A stretch of 64,000 nucleotides of DNA from Saccharopolyspora phatthalungensis (GCF_014203395.1 NZ_JACHIW010000002.1:744001-808000), one strand, 5' to 3'; counted from the stretch's first letter, positions 1 through 9,664 are shown. The notes: generated from the sequence alone by a model not told the origin. Translations and numbers: made by a program.

Positions 1-728
1 CGGTACACGGCTGACGCGTGCGGTCCGCGGTAATCGATTTTCCGGGTCCAGTCCCGCCAGAAGTCTTCGCTGTCCTTCGTTTCCTGCAACGGATCCATCG
101 GCGCCGGCAACTCGTCCGGACTCGGCGACCACTGCATGACCCAGGCGTATTTTTCGCCGGCACGAACGGTGAATGCCAACTCGTGCGCGCGCCCCTTGGC
201 CGTGCGCTGCGGCAGCAGGTCCCCCCGGAGGACCACGGTATGCGGGCCGGCAACTGCCACGATGCAGCGGTCGGGCACCGGCTCCGAGCGCTCGTCTTGG
301 TACACCCACGGCACCGAATCGCCATAGGCGAACCGCACCACCCATCTCAGGTCGACCTCGACCGCACCCGAGACGCCCTCGACCACCCGTACCACGCACG
401 GCTCGTCGTCCTGATTCTTCTCGTGCGGCGGCATGCTGTCGATCAGTCGCACGACTCCGGACGCGGTGTGGAACTCGGTTTCCACGATCAAGGAGTTGCC
501 CCGGTAGCGCCGTTGCACCCGCTGCACCGGGCCGGACGGCGCGATCGTCCAATGACCGTCATCGTCGCCACCGAGAAGGCGGGCAAAGCAGGATGGCGAA
601 TCGAAGCGGGGCAGACACAGCCAGTCGATCGAGCCGTCCTTGCCGACCAGGGCGGCGGTGCGCAGGTCCGACAGCAACGCGTAATCCTCGATCGGCCCCG
701 GGCGGCCGTTTTCTCGATCACCAGCCAT
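1..728 (-). CDS. Glycoside hydrolase family 15 (glucoamylase/trehalase-like), N-terminal part, cut by window edge
   Basis: Reading the minus strand from the ATG at 726-728 gives 242 residues with no stop before the window edge, so only the N-terminal third of a roughly 600-residue family is present. The start of the protein carries the GH15 signature PIEDYALLSDLRTAALVG followed by GSIDWLCLPRFDSPSCFA, and then the beta-rich N-terminal domain (RRYRGNSLIVETEFHT, RLIDSMPPH). The family hydrolyses alpha-glucosidic bonds such as trehalose or starch-derived glucans in the cytoplasm; the catalytic (alpha/alpha)6 barrel lies outside the window, so the substrate cannot be assigned. No signal peptide is visible. 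Family assignment is firm, specificity is unknown. Confidence 0.85.
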   Translation of the reverse strand, partial: MAGDRENGRPGPIEDYALLSDLRTAALVGKDGSIDWLCLPRFDSPSCFARLLGGDDDGHWTIAPSGPVQRVQRRYRGNSLIVETEFHTASGVVRLIDSMPPHEKNQDDEPCVVRVVEGVSGAVEVDLRWVVRFAYGDSVPWVYQDERSEPVPDRCIVAVAGPHTVVLRGDLLPQRTAKGRAHELAFTVRAGEKYAWVMQWSPSPDELPAPMDPLQETKDSEDFWRDWTRKIDYRGPHASAVY

Positions 729-1130
729 GCTGATCGAGATTAGACCGTCGCCGCCCGGCTGACTACCGGGTGGGCGAGAGTGGCCGAGTGGCGTTTAACG
801 CGTCAGGGTGCGGCTTCCGCCCAGCCCACCAGCTGTCCAGCAGCCGGGACCATTCGCCGGCGACGTCCGCAAAGAGCAAGGCGCTGCGGTGCGAGTAGTG
901 GAAAATCAGACGCCGCCTGGACTCCCGGATCCCCGACTTATTGATGCGTAACTCAAATATTGGGGCCTGTCGCCGCAGAAGCCGAGAAAGTACAAAGCAT
1001 CAGCGAGCTCGGGACTTTCGGCCCGTCGCAAGGAAGCACACCGCGCGTGCACCGCTACTGCGCCGCAGCGGTACGAATGCCTCCTGGCGGCTGGCTGCGG
1101 CCGTGGTAGCCGCAAAGCCCACGGCACCGG
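729..1130. other. Intergenic stretch without a recognisable gene
   Basis: About 400 bases lie between the GH15 start and the 3' end of the HNH gene. Open frames here are short and resemble no family. The piece around 775-806 (GGCCGAGTGG) looks superficially like a tRNA D-arm, but no acceptor stem, anticodon arm or T-loop follows. The region should contain the promoter of the GH15 gene; I see no clear -10/-35 pair. Confidence 0.4.
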
Positions 1131-2513
1131 TCAGCTGAACGCCGCCTCCGAACGCGAGCGGCACGATTCGGCCGCCGGGTCCCGTTGGGTGGGGATGAGG
1201 TCCCGGAGGTGTTCGCGATGCTGGGCGGGCAGCGCCTTGCCGCCTGGTCGTGGTCTTCGGTTGATGTCCACGGTGGGTGGTGGGATGAAGACGGGTCTGC
1301 CGTCGCGTATCTGGATTTCCCATCGGTGGTTGTGCACGGTGCGGTGGTGGTGGCCGCATAGCATTGTCATGTTGGCCAGTTCGGTGGGGCCGCCGTCGAT
1401 CCAGCTCACGACGTGATGCGCGTCGGGGGTCCCCGGCGGCCGGTCGCAGCCGGGAAACGAACAGCTGCCGTCGCGCTGGAGTAGCGCGGCGCGAAGGTGC
1501 GCGGGTGCGGTTCGCCTGGCCCGGCCGAGGTCCAGGGGCAGGCCAGCTCCGTTGAGAACCATGGGCAGTACTTCGCTGTCGCAGGCGATGCGCCGCGCGT
1601 TCTCGGCGGTGATGGCACGCCCGGTGTTGAGCGTGCCGGGCATGCCCTGCTCATCGGGGAAACCCAGCCCGCGTTTGAGGTCTTCGAAGTCGATGGTGAT
1701 CGTCAGGTGCGGCCGTTGCCCACCGGCACGCGGCATCCCGTCGGAGTCGGTGGCCAGATCGAGCAGCGCGGCGAAGCCGTCGGCGTTGCGCTGCCCGGCG
1801 CTGCGAGGGTCCTTCTCCCCGCCGGTTTGCGGGCACGGGGCGGCCAGCGGCTCGATGAGCGCAACGAATTTCGCCCCGGTCTCGCGGTCCAGCCGGGCCT
1901 TGATGACCGTCATCCCGTCCCGGGCGGTCCCGTAATGCAGCTCCCGCGCCTCGTGCTGGCCCTCCTCGTCCTGGTAGGCCCCGTCCTGGTCGAGCAGATA
2001 CCTGATTCGTTCGGCGATTGTCTCCAGCTCACGCGGCGGCATCTGGCGGGCGTAGCCGGCCAGGGTCGCCTCGACCTCCCCCACCCGGTGACAACGGGCG
2101 TACTCCGGCAGCCGACGAATGCCCGCCACGATCACCCGCGCATGCTCAACACTGATCGCGCCTTGCGACAAGGCGGCGGCGGTCTGGGGAAGCTCGGCGG
2201 GCATCGTCTCGCCATACAGCGAGGCCCGGTCCTCGACGTTACGGGCGACCGTCACCCGGGTCGTGGCGTCCCGGTGGTCGATGTTGAACAGCTCCCGCAA
2301 CCACACCTGCATCGACCTCGCACCACGCTCGGCATGCAGCCCCCGCCGGTCGGCCTCGGCGATAACCTGCAACTGCTCCATCATCACCACCCGCATGCTC
2401 TGCTCACAGCGCTGAATCCGGGCGATGAGCTCGGCATCCGAGCACGACACCACAGACGACCGTGAAGACATCATCTCCACGCTCGCGTCCCGGGTGTCCG
2501 TCAACGGTGCCAT
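1131..2513 (-). CDS. DUF222 domain HNH endonuclease (13E12-repeat family)
   Basis: The 460-residue protein has the long helical DUF222 region (about residues 20-300) and a C-terminal HNH nuclease domain: CSFPGCDRPPGTPDAHHV with the Cys pair, the HHV catalytic stretch, then ANMTMLCGHHHRTVH. This is the multi-copy actinobacterial 13E12/REP-family protein, often linked to mobile DNA; a DNase role is inferred from the HNH motif. The frame stays open to 2816, but the ATG at 2513 is preceded by TGGAGG at good spacing and begins where family similarity begins, so I chose it. It stands alone, with no recombinase or phage gene beside it. Confidence 0.85.
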   Translation of the reverse strand: MAPLTDTRDASVEMMSSRSSVVSCSDAELIARIQRCEQSMRVVMMEQLQVIAEADRRGLHAERGARSMQVWLRELFNIDHRDATTRVTVARNVEDRASLYGETMPAELPQTAAALSQGAISVEHARVIVAGIRRLPEYARCHRVGEVEATLAGYARQMPPRELETIAERIRYLLDQDGAYQDEEGQHEARELHYGTARDGMTVIKARLDRETGAKFVALIEPLAAPCPQTGGEKDPRSAGQRNADGFAALLDLATDSDGMPRAGGQRPHLTITIDFEDLKRGLGFPDEQGMPGTLNTGRAITAENARRIACDSEVLPMVLNGAGLPLDLGRARRTAPAHLRAALLQRDGSCSFPGCDRPPGTPDAHHVVSWIDGGPTELANMTMLCGHHHRTVHNHRWEIQIRDGRPVFIPPPTVDINRRPRPGGKALPAQHREHLRDLIPTQRDPAAESCRSRSEAAFS

Positions 2514-2760
2514 GCCTCCATTCTCCCAGATTCGAACACCCATTCGCACGCATTCCAGCATCGCTTGATCAGGTGAAACCCCCACCAAAACCCCGAAAAC
2601 CCCCACCCAGCAACAAAAACCTCCACCACACGCCGAAGGCGCCCGCCAGCACGACCGATCAAAAACCCTTACGGAACAACCCCAAGCCGACCGGGCACCA
2701 GCCCCAGCCACGACCGAATCCGCCACCCCGGCAACGCAACCCGCCGGTTGCGCCAGCCCA

Positions 2761-2908
2761 CTCCGGGGCCATCCCCGCGATACAAAGCCGAACCGGGGCT
2801 GTGGGCCGGATGTCAAGCCTGAAACCTCGAAGAGGCGGCCGCCAGGCCGGGCTTGACCTCCGGAACACAGCCCCCGCGATCCACCGATCGCGGGGATGGC
2901 CCACCCAA
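2761..2908. repeat. Long imperfect inverted repeat, about 60-base arms, 28-base loop
   Basis: The left arm 2761-2820 and right arm 2849-2908 align in inverted orientation over their full 60 bases without a gap, matching at about three quarters of positions. The best blocks are the ends (GGCCATCCCCGCGAT against ATCGCGGGGATGGCC) and the core (GTCAAGCC against GGCTTGAC). The loop is 2821-2848. No transposase lies inside. It could be a MITE-like element or a structured RNA near the HNH gene. Confidence 0.6.
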
Positions 2909-3105
2909 CACCGAACCTCCCACAGCCCCAACCCCCTCGAAAGGCGCGCGAATCATGTCAAGGTAAGCCGCTCAGAATCCCTCAGGCCGCGGACTCCACA
3001 TCGTCCAACTTATTACTTATACGTATACCCAATACGCGGCGCTGGGCTGTCTTCGCCAGGCGACGCCTGAGAACCCGCAGCGGCACAAGCTGAGTCCCAC
3101 ACCGC

Positions 3106-3123
3106 AAGCGGCTTACGCCGCTT
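3106..3123. terminator. Compact hairpin beyond the SDR gene
   Basis: AAGCGGC-TTAC-GCCGCTT forms a perfect 7-bp stem with a 4-base loop about 120 bases past the SDR stop. There is no T-tract, as is common for GC-rich actinomycete terminators. Confidence 0.45.
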
Positions 3124-3242
3124 ATAAGACCGACCCTAGCGGTCAATCCGAAGAACACCGGAATCTCGATGGCGCCATGTCCCGCCCGATGAGCTGCGAG
3201 ACAGCGATGGAACCGCAGAACAGCAAATTCGCTGTCGTGCAG

Positions 3243-4070
3243 TCAGAGCGCGCCGCCGGCGTCGATGACCTGCATGGTGCCCGTGACGTACCTCGCGTCG
3301 TCGGACACGAGGTACAGGACCGCGTTGGAGACGTCGGACGGCTCCAACGCAGCGACCGGCATTCGGTTGAGCGTCCTGGCGGCCGCTTCGAAGTCGGCGC
3401 GGGAGGGGTTTTCGATGTCTGGTCGAAAGAGCCGGTAGGCGGCGTCGTTCAGGACCATTTTCGTGGCGACCGTAGTCGGGTGCACGGTGTTGACCCGGAT
3501 GCTGTGCGGGGCCAGCTCTTTGGCCATCACCTTCATCAGCATCACCAGACCGGCCTTCGCCGCGCTGTAATGCGCGATGTTCTGGTTCGCGTGGATCGCC
3601 GCGATCGAACTGGTGATCACGACGGCACCGCCACGGCCGCCATCGATGATGTGTGGCACGGATGCCTTCAGCGTCTTCCATACCCCGGTCAGGTTGATGT
3701 CGATCATGTCCTGCCAGGTTTCGTCGCTCATCTCCAACGTCGGCGCCGGGCTGGAGATGCCGGCGTTGGCCAGCACGATGTCGAGTCGCCCGAACGCTGC
3801 GATCCCGTCGTTGACCGCCTTGGCCAGCGCCACCGAATCCCGCACATCCGCGTCGCGTGCGACGATTCGCCGGTCGAGTGCTTCGACCAAGCGCACCGTC
3901 TCGGAAAGATCCTCCGCCGAGGACAAGGCGTAAGGGACGGTCTCGACCTTCGCGGTGGTGTCGATCGCGATGATGTCCGCGCCTTCCCGAGCGAGCCGGA
4001 CGGCATGGCTGCGTCCCTGGCCTCTGGCTGCTCCCGTGATGAACGCGACCTTGCCGGCCAGTTTGCCCAT
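3243..4070 (-). CDS. Mycofactocin-type SDR family oxidoreductase
   Basis: This 275-residue cytoplasmic short-chain dehydrogenase opens with GKVAFITGAARGQGRSHA, the TGxxxGxG cofactor motif, and has NAG (LANAGIS) and the catalytic Ser/YxxxK set (TSSIAAI and YSAAKAG). The GQGRSHAVRLAREGADIIA stretch and an extra loop after strand 2 are typical of SDRs coupled to the mycofactocin redox cofactor, which keep a non-exchanging NAD. That coupling is inferred from sequence type; no mft genes are in the window. ATG 4070 is chosen over 4091 because GGAG lies at good spacing and homologues start at MGKL. It is divergent from the XRE regulator at 4301. Confidence 0.85.
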   Translation of the reverse strand: MGKLAGKVAFITGAARGQGRSHAVRLAREGADIIAIDTTAKVETVPYALSSAEDLSETVRLVEALDRRIVARDADVRDSVALAKAVNDGIAAFGRLDIVLANAGISSPAPTLEMSDETWQDMIDINLTGVWKTLKASVPHIIDGGRGGAVVITSSIAAIHANQNIAHYSAAKAGLVMLMKVMAKELAPHSIRVNTVHPTTVATKMVLNDAAYRLFRPDIENPSRADFEAAARTLNRMPVAALEPSDVSNAVLYLVSDDARYVTGTMQVIDAGGAL

Positions 4071-4300
4071 GCCCAGTCTCCATATCCGCACTGACTTCAG
4101 GCGCCCCTCAGCAAGATCAGGCTATGGCACCGCCGAGTGATGAGTCGAATGAAAATCCCGGGCCACCCTGCGCCGCCTCCCACGGATTTCGGCACCAGCT
4201 CCCGAGCGGTCCGGTAGCGGAACCTCAGACGCCGCAGATTCACCCGCGCGGCCGGTTGCGCGTCACTCTCATAGCGTGATCATCTGGGTACGCTACGTGA

Positions 4301-5620
4301 ATGATCGACGACCTGACCGAACTATGGGGGCACCCGGACGCCCATGCGATCCTGGGACGTCGTGACATCTCCGCGCTCTACCGGTTGCTGAACTCGCGCG
4401 GCGTCTCGCAGAGCCGCATAGCGATGCGGACGGGCCAAAACCAGAGCGAAGTGCACGACATCATGCGGGGGCGGAAAGTCCTGTCGTATGCGCTCCTGGA
4501 ACGCATCGCGGAGGGGCTATCGATCCCCCGCGGGCTGATGGGACTGCCATACGCAGGGACGGACAGACAACCTCCAAGCGAGGAGGACGAAGACGTGAAG
4601 CGACGCGCGTTCATGACGCTGGTGAGCAGTCTCGCGCTGGGCGGAACCGTCAGCGACGAACAGCGGCAGATGTTCGCCCCAGCAACGGACTATGAGCCCG
4701 AACCGCTCACGACGATGGTCCGTCCAAGCGATGTCCAAGCCCTTACCGCGCTGGTGGACGCCTTTCGCGCCACAGACCGGCGGCACGGCGGATACGGCCA
4801 GTACCGGGCCGCGCTTTCCGCCGTCGAGTATGGAGAATCGCTGGATGCGGCCGAGGCCGACGAAAGGACGCGGCGGGCGATCTTCAGCGGACTCGCCTAC
4901 TGCCACAGTGCGGCCGGGTGGTTCGCGACCGAAGAAGGCCACACCGAGACCGCCCGCGCACACTACGGACGAGGTTTGTCCTTTGCTGGCAAGGCAAGAG
5001 ATGCGATGATGCGCGCTCGCCTGCTCTATTGCGCCGGTCGCACCGAACTCCACTTCGGAGACCCGGCAGCCGCGACGAAGCTCTTCCAGCTCGGCACCGT
5101 CGGTGTGGACCGTTCCCCACTGATGATGTCGATTCTCTGCGCCAACGCGGCGTGGTCCAGTGCGAAAGCCGGCTTCTCGGAATACGCAGCACGACAGATC
5201 AACGAGGCGCGAAGCCACCACGCCGACGTGGATTTCTCTCGCGATACCCCCACATTCCGGTGGTTTCGCGCTCCGGACCTCGCAGCCGTGACCGGCGCGG
5301 GACACATCGCACGTGGAGATTACGAAGCGGCTTTTGCGGATCTGGACGTTGCCGTTCGAGGGCGGCGGCCGTGGGAGCACCGATCCTTGGCCTTCGAAAC
5401 CGCCAACCTCGCACGGGTGCATCTGGCCTTGGGCGACCCCGATCAAGCCGTGACAGTGGGACAGCAGACCATCGGCCACGCCGAGCACGTTCGCAGCGCC
5501 CGGCTCGCGGGACGCCTGGCGCCGTTGATCAAGGAATCCGCGAAGCGGCAGGGCAGCGACGTTCGGCAGCTCGGGAAGGAACTACAGCAGAGTATCCCGG
5601 CCCTCAGCGTGCAGGCGTAG
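4301..5620 (+). CDS. XRE-family transcriptional regulator with TPR-like C-terminal region
   Basis: The 439-residue protein has an N-terminal helix-turn-helix (about residues 25-80; SQSRIAMRTGQNQSEVHDIM is the recognition region). A short hydrophobic stretch follows (FMTLVSSLALGG, about 105-117) that in this actinomycete family mimics a signal peptide, and then alpha-helical TPR-like repeats to the C-terminus. Such proteins are cytoplasmic regulators whose TPR part probably binds a ligand or peptide. The gene is divergent from the SDR gene, which is the likeliest nearby target. Its 3' end overlaps the convergent small gene at 5582 by 39 bases. Ligand and regulon are unknown. Confidence 0.85.
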   Translation: MIDDLTELWGHPDAHAILGRRDISALYRLLNSRGVSQSRIAMRTGQNQSEVHDIMRGRKVLSYALLERIAEGLSIPRGLMGLPYAGTDRQPPSEEDEDVKRRAFMTLVSSLALGGTVSDEQRQMFAPATDYEPEPLTTMVRPSDVQALTALVDAFRATDRRHGGYGQYRAALSAVEYGESLDAAEADERTRRAIFSGLAYCHSAAGWFATEEGHTETARAHYGRGLSFAGKARDAMMRARLLYCAGRTELHFGDPAAATKLFQLGTVGVDRSPLMMSILCANAAWSSAKAGFSEYAARQINEARSHHADVDFSRDTPTFRWFRAPDLAAVTGAGHIARGDYEAAFADLDVAVRGRRPWEHRSLAFETANLARVHLALGDPDQAVTVGQQTIGHAEHVRSARLAGRLAPLIKESAKRQGSDVRQLGKELQQSIPALSVQA

Positions 5621-5854
5621 GGCTTCCTCCGGGCTGATTTCGTCCCTGAGTACCGCGCGAGCGAGTGCGTGCGAGAATGGCCGATCGTCCCCTGTGCGCT
5701 CGCTCAGGACCGCTGCGGCGGCATCCAACATGGCGCGCACGTAGCCCTTGGCGCGCTGCTTGCCTCCTGGCGCGACGCCCAGCGCGTCACCGCCGATGGC
5801 CACGGTCCGCAACATGTGCGCGTTCAGCCGCTTGATCTCCTCCAAGGCGTCCAC
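5582..5854 (-). CDS. Small hypothetical protein, 90 residues
   Basis: From GTG 5854 the protein reads as a compact, probably helical soluble polypeptide (DALEEIKRLNAHMLRTVAIG at the start, RDEISPEEALRLHAEGRDTL at the end) with normal codon bias. The frame is open to 5977, but the upstream part (RSFVAS-like, Arg/Pro-rich) is not convincing. The gene overlaps the 3' end of the XRE regulator tail-to-tail. I do not recognise the family; small helical proteins of this kind next to XRE/TPR regulators are common in actinomycetes and may be regulated with them. Confidence 0.55.
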   Translation of the reverse strand: MDALEEIKRLNAHMLRTVAIGGDALGVAPGGKQRAKGYVRAMLDAAAAVLSERTGDDRPFSHALARAVLRDEISPEEALRLHAEGRDTLL

Positions 5855-5983
5855 GCCGCCGAGCGTAGTAGAAGGCGGAAAAACCCGACTGTCACGAAAT
5901 GGGGAAAGCGGAGCCGGAAGTGACTTGCCACGAACGAGCCCCGTTCTCCCATCTCGTTCGTCAGGCACGGCGACCATCCGCCG

Positions 5984-8900
5984 TCAGGGGCGTAGGTCCT
6001 GAACCGCCCCCGGCGGCTCCGCCTCACCTGACGCCCGCGCTGTTGCGCCTGGCAGCCTCTGGAGGCCGAACTGCTCCAGCCGGGATTCAGCCTGCTGGAC
6101 GTTCCACACGGCACCCAATTCGGCGTAGGTAGACAGCGATGCTCCCAGCGCGGCTCTGGCGTCATCCAAACGACTTCGCTCGGCGAACAGGATCGCGGCG
6201 TCCTCCTCCGCTCCGGCGAGTTCGATCCGGCGGCCGGCGGACCGGTAGTGGTCGGCCGCCGTGAGCACCGCACCGAGGTCGCGATTGACGAGTCCCCGGC
6301 AATGCGCGGCGGCGGCCTCCCGTGCCGCCGTCCGGTCACGCCTCATCTCGGACTCGCACACTTCCAACGCCAGCCGCATCGCTTCGGAATCGCCCAGTTG
6401 CGCCGCTATCCGGGCCACGCCGGGCAACCACCGGTAGCGATGCGTCATCGGCGCGAAGTCCGATGTGAGGATGGGGACGCGCCGTTCCAGCGCCGCCTCC
6501 AGTCGGCCCTGCCCCTCGGCCAGGAGCGACCGCGCCATGAGCAGGAAATCGCTACCGGCCAGGAAACCGGTGGGGTTGCGCCGTGACCATTGCCCCGCGG
6601 AGTGCAGGTGTGCTCTCGCCGTGGCCTGTTCGTTGCGGTGCCCGGCGATCAACGCGGCTACCCCATGCAGGATCGCGGAAGCACCCGGGCGACCCAGCAA
6701 GTAGGACTCGGTCAACGAGTCCGCCAAGGTCATCGCGCTGACCTTGCCGAGTGCGTCCGGCCAAAGCCCCAGCCAGTAGTAATGCACTACGCCGGCAACG
6801 GATATCTCCCCGGGCAAGGTGTGCGAGGTCGCGTAGTGCTCGGCCGCCCGCAAGGCTCCCAGGGCGTCGTCGACGTGGTCGAGGTCCTGCAGCGCGAGCA
6901 TGGTGTCGTCCAATGCAAGCATCCACAGGTCGGCCAGTTGGGGCACCGTCTCGAAGGCATCCGGTGCCCGGTCGGAGGTTTCGGGCGTCGAGCGGGAGTC
7001 GCGTCGTTGCGCTGTGACGGCCTGGCGGTTGCCTGGATCGCCGAATTCGGCCGACTCCAGGGCCGCCAGCAGGGGCGTGTACCGGCTCCGCCACGTCTCG
7101 GGAACGAGTTCGTCCCGCATCGCCGGACGAATCTCGTCGAGGGCTTTGCCGACACCACCCCTGCGGTAGTAGATGTAGGCGAGGATCAAGCGCATGTCCG
7201 CATCGAGCAGGCTGTCGGTGGTCCGCGCCACCACGAACTGCGCGGAGCTCGCCGGTTCCCGCCCCAGCCAGAACATCAGCCTGGCGAACGCCGCCGCGAA
7301 TTTCTCGCGCACGGCACTGGATATCGATCCTCGGTTGAGCGCAGCGCGCAGCAGCGCCGCTGCGGAATGCGGTGCGTTGCTGCTCAGCACCCCGACGTTA
7401 GCCAGCAACCAGTCGATCAGCCAGGAATCCACCGTGACGGGTGCCGCGGTCAGCTGCGCCGCCACCCGGTCGGCGGGTGCACCTGCCTTGGCCAGCGCTT
7501 CCGCCAACTGCCGGTGCATCGCGAGCCGTACGGCATTGGGCATTTTCGCGTAGAAGACCTTGTGCACCAGCGGATGCCGAAAGGCGAGCAGATCGTGGGA
7601 TTCCATCAGCAGCCCGGCCGCGCATGCTTCGTCGACCATCTCGATCAGATCCGATGCCGGCCTGTCCAGCGCGATAGCCGCCTCGGCCAGCGAGAACTGT
7701 TCGCCGAGCAAGGCGGCCCGGCGCAGGAGTTCGGTGGTCTGCCCGGACAGGAATCTGAGGTGGCCGGCAATCGCCGAGAGCGCGGCGTCCGGAACCGCGT
7801 CGTCCAACGATGGATCCGTGTCCGCGTAGCCCCCGGCGAAGACGATCGCGCCCTCTCGCAGCAGACCGTTGACGGTCTCCTCAACGTAGCGCGGGTTTCC
7901 GCGCGCGCCCTTGACCACCGCCCGTAACTTGGCGCTCACCGGCAAACCGACGATCGCGCTGACGAACTCGTGCACCGCTGACTCGGGCAGGGGGCCGAGC
8001 GGGAGCACCGTGGCATCGGCCTCGACGTTCGCGCGCACTTGATCCAGTTCGGCCCGGACGGGCACCGGTCGGCACGCCCCGATCAGCAACAACGGTAGCT
8101 CCCGGCGGAGCCGGCACAGGTGTTGCCAGACCAGCAGAGTCGCCGCATCCGCCCAGTGGAGGTCATCGATCACCAGTACCAGCGGTGCGTCCGCACACAG
8201 CTCGGCGACCAGGTTCAGGAGGTTGTGCACCACCGGCTGGACGTCTTCGTCGGAGGCGGAGGTGTCGGGCCTGTCGCGCAGGGCGGAGGCGAGTTCGGCA
8301 CGCCTGGGGTCCGCCGAATCCGGCTTTACGCCGAGGCATTCCAACAGGACCCGCAGTGTGAACCGCTGACCGAGTTCATCGCTCACCCCCCACGCCACCT
8401 GGCAACCCGATGCGATGGCCTCCGCGAGTCCTTCCGCCAACAGACAGGATTTCCCGATGCCGGGTTCGCCCTCGATCCACACGGCTCGGCCATTTCCGGC
8501 GGCCACGTCCGACACCGCATCCCGGAGGAAGGACACCTCGGCGGATCGGCCGACGAACCTGGCCGGGCGGCTCGGCTGCCGAGACTCGACGCCCAGCAGC
8601 TTGGGAGGCGCCGGCTTCACCGGAGCCGGCTGCGACGGAGTCGGGTCCACCGGAGCCGCCTTCGGTGCGGTCGACTCGGACCGGCGCACCGGGACGCGGG
8701 CAAGCGAGGGATCATTGGCCAACATCTGCTCGTGCAGGTTGCGCAGGGGCGAGGCCGGTTCGATCCCCAACTCTTCGATCAGGGTCTGGCGGGTTTCCCG
8801 GAACACCGCCAGCGCTTCGCCCTTCCGGTCGGACCGGTACAACGCCAGCATCAACAGCGCGCGCAGCGCCTCGCGCATCGGATGCTCACGCACCAGCGCC

Positions 8901-9664
8901 GAAAGTTCCGCGACGATCTCGGCATGTCCGCCCTCGGCGATGACGATCTCGGCGCGTTGTTCCAGTGTCGCCAGGCGCAGTTCGGTCAGGCGTGGCCGCT
9001 GGACGCTGGCGAACGGACCGGGGATACCGGAAAGCGCCTCGCCCTTCCACAGGCGCAGGGCCGAATCCAGCGCCTCGATGGCACCGGTCGCATCCTGCCT
9101 GGCCCAGCATTGCTGGGCGCGTGACCGGTACTCCTGGAAGCGGTGCACATCGCAGGCATCCGGCGGAAGCCGCAGGCAATAGCCGGAGCTCACCGTGGTC
9201 AGGATCTGCCCGGCGTTGCGTCGGGAACGTTCCGGCTCCAGGGCACGTCGGATGTCGGAGACATACGTGTAGATGCTGCCCTCGGCGCTGGACGGCGGAG
9301 ACTCACCCCACACCGCGTCGATGAGCTGCTGCCGCGAAACCGACTGGTTCGCCGACATCGCCAGCACGGCCAGGACCGTCCGGCGATGGGCGGAGCCCAA
9401 TGCGAGCTCCTCGTTGCCCCGCCAAGCCCGCACCGGGCCGAGCAACTCAAGTGTGAGCGAGGTATCCCCAGGCGCGCTCGCCGGGATCCCCCGGGGGCCA
9501 TCCTCGATTCCTTCAGCCGGGGGCGAGAAGGACAAAACAAACCCCCCTGTACAGCGGCCGACATACGAGTATGCATGCGTGACGAAGACGGCCGGGGCCA
9601 TCGCTGCCCGCGACCACATCCCGCTGATACTCGCGCGGCAGCCCGATTCAATGTAATGAAACAC
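5984..9664 (-). CDS. Large SARP-type regulator: winged helix, BTAD, AAA ATPase, helical repeats
   Basis: At up to 1226 residues this is a large SARP. Residues 69-165 form the OmpR-like winged helix (LELLGPVRAWRG to VSSGYCLRLP), 170-320 the BTAD domain (FRETRQTLIEELGIEPA), 330-357 a Pro/Ala linker, 370-700 a STAND-type AAA domain with Walker A GEPGIGKS (399-406) and Walker B LVLVIDDLHWAD. The rest is helical/TPR-like. Unlike LAL regulators it has no C-terminal LuxR domain. Such proteins activate antibiotic or development genes, but no biosynthetic cluster is adjacent. The start is uncertain: GTG 9664 is the longest frame, while TTG 9535 follows an AGGGGGG Shine-Dalgarno at ideal spacing and trims 43 atypical residues. 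Confidence 0.88.
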   Translation of the reverse strand: MFHYIESGCRASISGMWSRAAMAPAVFVTHAYSYVGRCTGGFVLSFSPPAEGIEDGPRGIPASAPGDTSLTLELLGPVRAWRGNEELALGSAHRRTVLAVLAMSANQSVSRQQLIDAVWGESPPSSAEGSIYTYVSDIRRALEPERSRRNAGQILTTVSSGYCLRLPPDACDVHRFQEYRSRAQQCWARQDATGAIEALDSALRLWKGEALSGIPGPFASVQRPRLTELRLATLEQRAEIVIAEGGHAEIVAELSALVREHPMREALRALLMLALYRSDRKGEALAVFRETRQTLIEELGIEPASPLRNLHEQMLANDPSLARVPVRRSESTAPKAAPVDPTPSQPAPVKPAPPKLLGVESRQPSRPARFVGRSAEVSFLRDAVSDVAAGNGRAVWIEGEPGIGKSCLLAEGLAEAIASGCQVAWGVSDELGQRFTLRVLLECLGVKPDSADPRRAELASALRDRPDTSASDEDVQPVVHNLLNLVAELCADAPLVLVIDDLHWADAATLLVWQHLCRLRRELPLLLIGACRPVPVRAELDQVRANVEADATVLPLGPLPESAVHEFVSAIVGLPVSAKLRAVVKGARGNPRYVEETVNGLLREGAIVFAGGYADTDPSLDDAVPDAALSAIAGHLRFLSGQTTELLRRAALLGEQFSLAEAAIALDRPASDLIEMVDEACAAGLLMESHDLLAFRHPLVHKVFYAKMPNAVRLAMHRQLAEALAKAGAPADRVAAQLTAAPVTVDSWLIDWLLANVGVLSSNAPHSAAALLRAALNRGSISSAVREKFAAAFARLMFWLGREPASSAQFVVARTTDSLLDADMRLILAYIYYRRGGVGKALDEIRPAMRDELVPETWRSRYTPLLAALESAEFGDPGNRQAVTAQRRDSRSTPETSDRAPDAFETVPQLADLWMLALDDTMLALQDLDHVDDALGALRAAEHYATSHTLPGEISVAGVVHYYWLGLWPDALGKVSAMTLADSLTESYLLGRPGASAILHGVAALIAGHRNEQATARAHLHSAGQWSRRNPTGFLAGSDFLLMARSLLAEGQGRLEAALERRVPILTSDFAPMTHRYRWLPGVARIAAQLGDSEAMRLALEVCESEMRRDRTAAREAAAAHCRGLVNRDLGAVLTAADHYRSAGRRIELAGAEEDAAILFAERSRLDDARAALGASLSTYAELGAVWNVQQAESRLEQFGLQRLPGATARASGEAEPPGAVQDLRP

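Larger units (their letters stand above)
2514..3242. other. 730-base non-coding region with a large hairpin
   Basis: No convincing gene. Open frames on either strand are proline/arginine-rich with poor third-position bias. The notable content is the long imperfect inverted repeat at 2761-2908 and a compact hairpin at 3106-3123, with an AT-richer patch near 3008-3030 (TTATTACTTATACGTATACC). Plausible functions are the promoter of the HNH gene and the terminator of the SDR gene. Confidence 0.5.

Noticed and set aside
773..806. tRNA-like GGCCGAGTGG sequence
   Set aside because: No matching acceptor stem, anticodon arm or T-loop can be drawn; probably chance.
2462..3070. 202-residue Pro-rich plus-strand frame
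   Set aside because: Poor codon bias, overlaps the HNH start and runs through the inverted repeat; no family resemblance.
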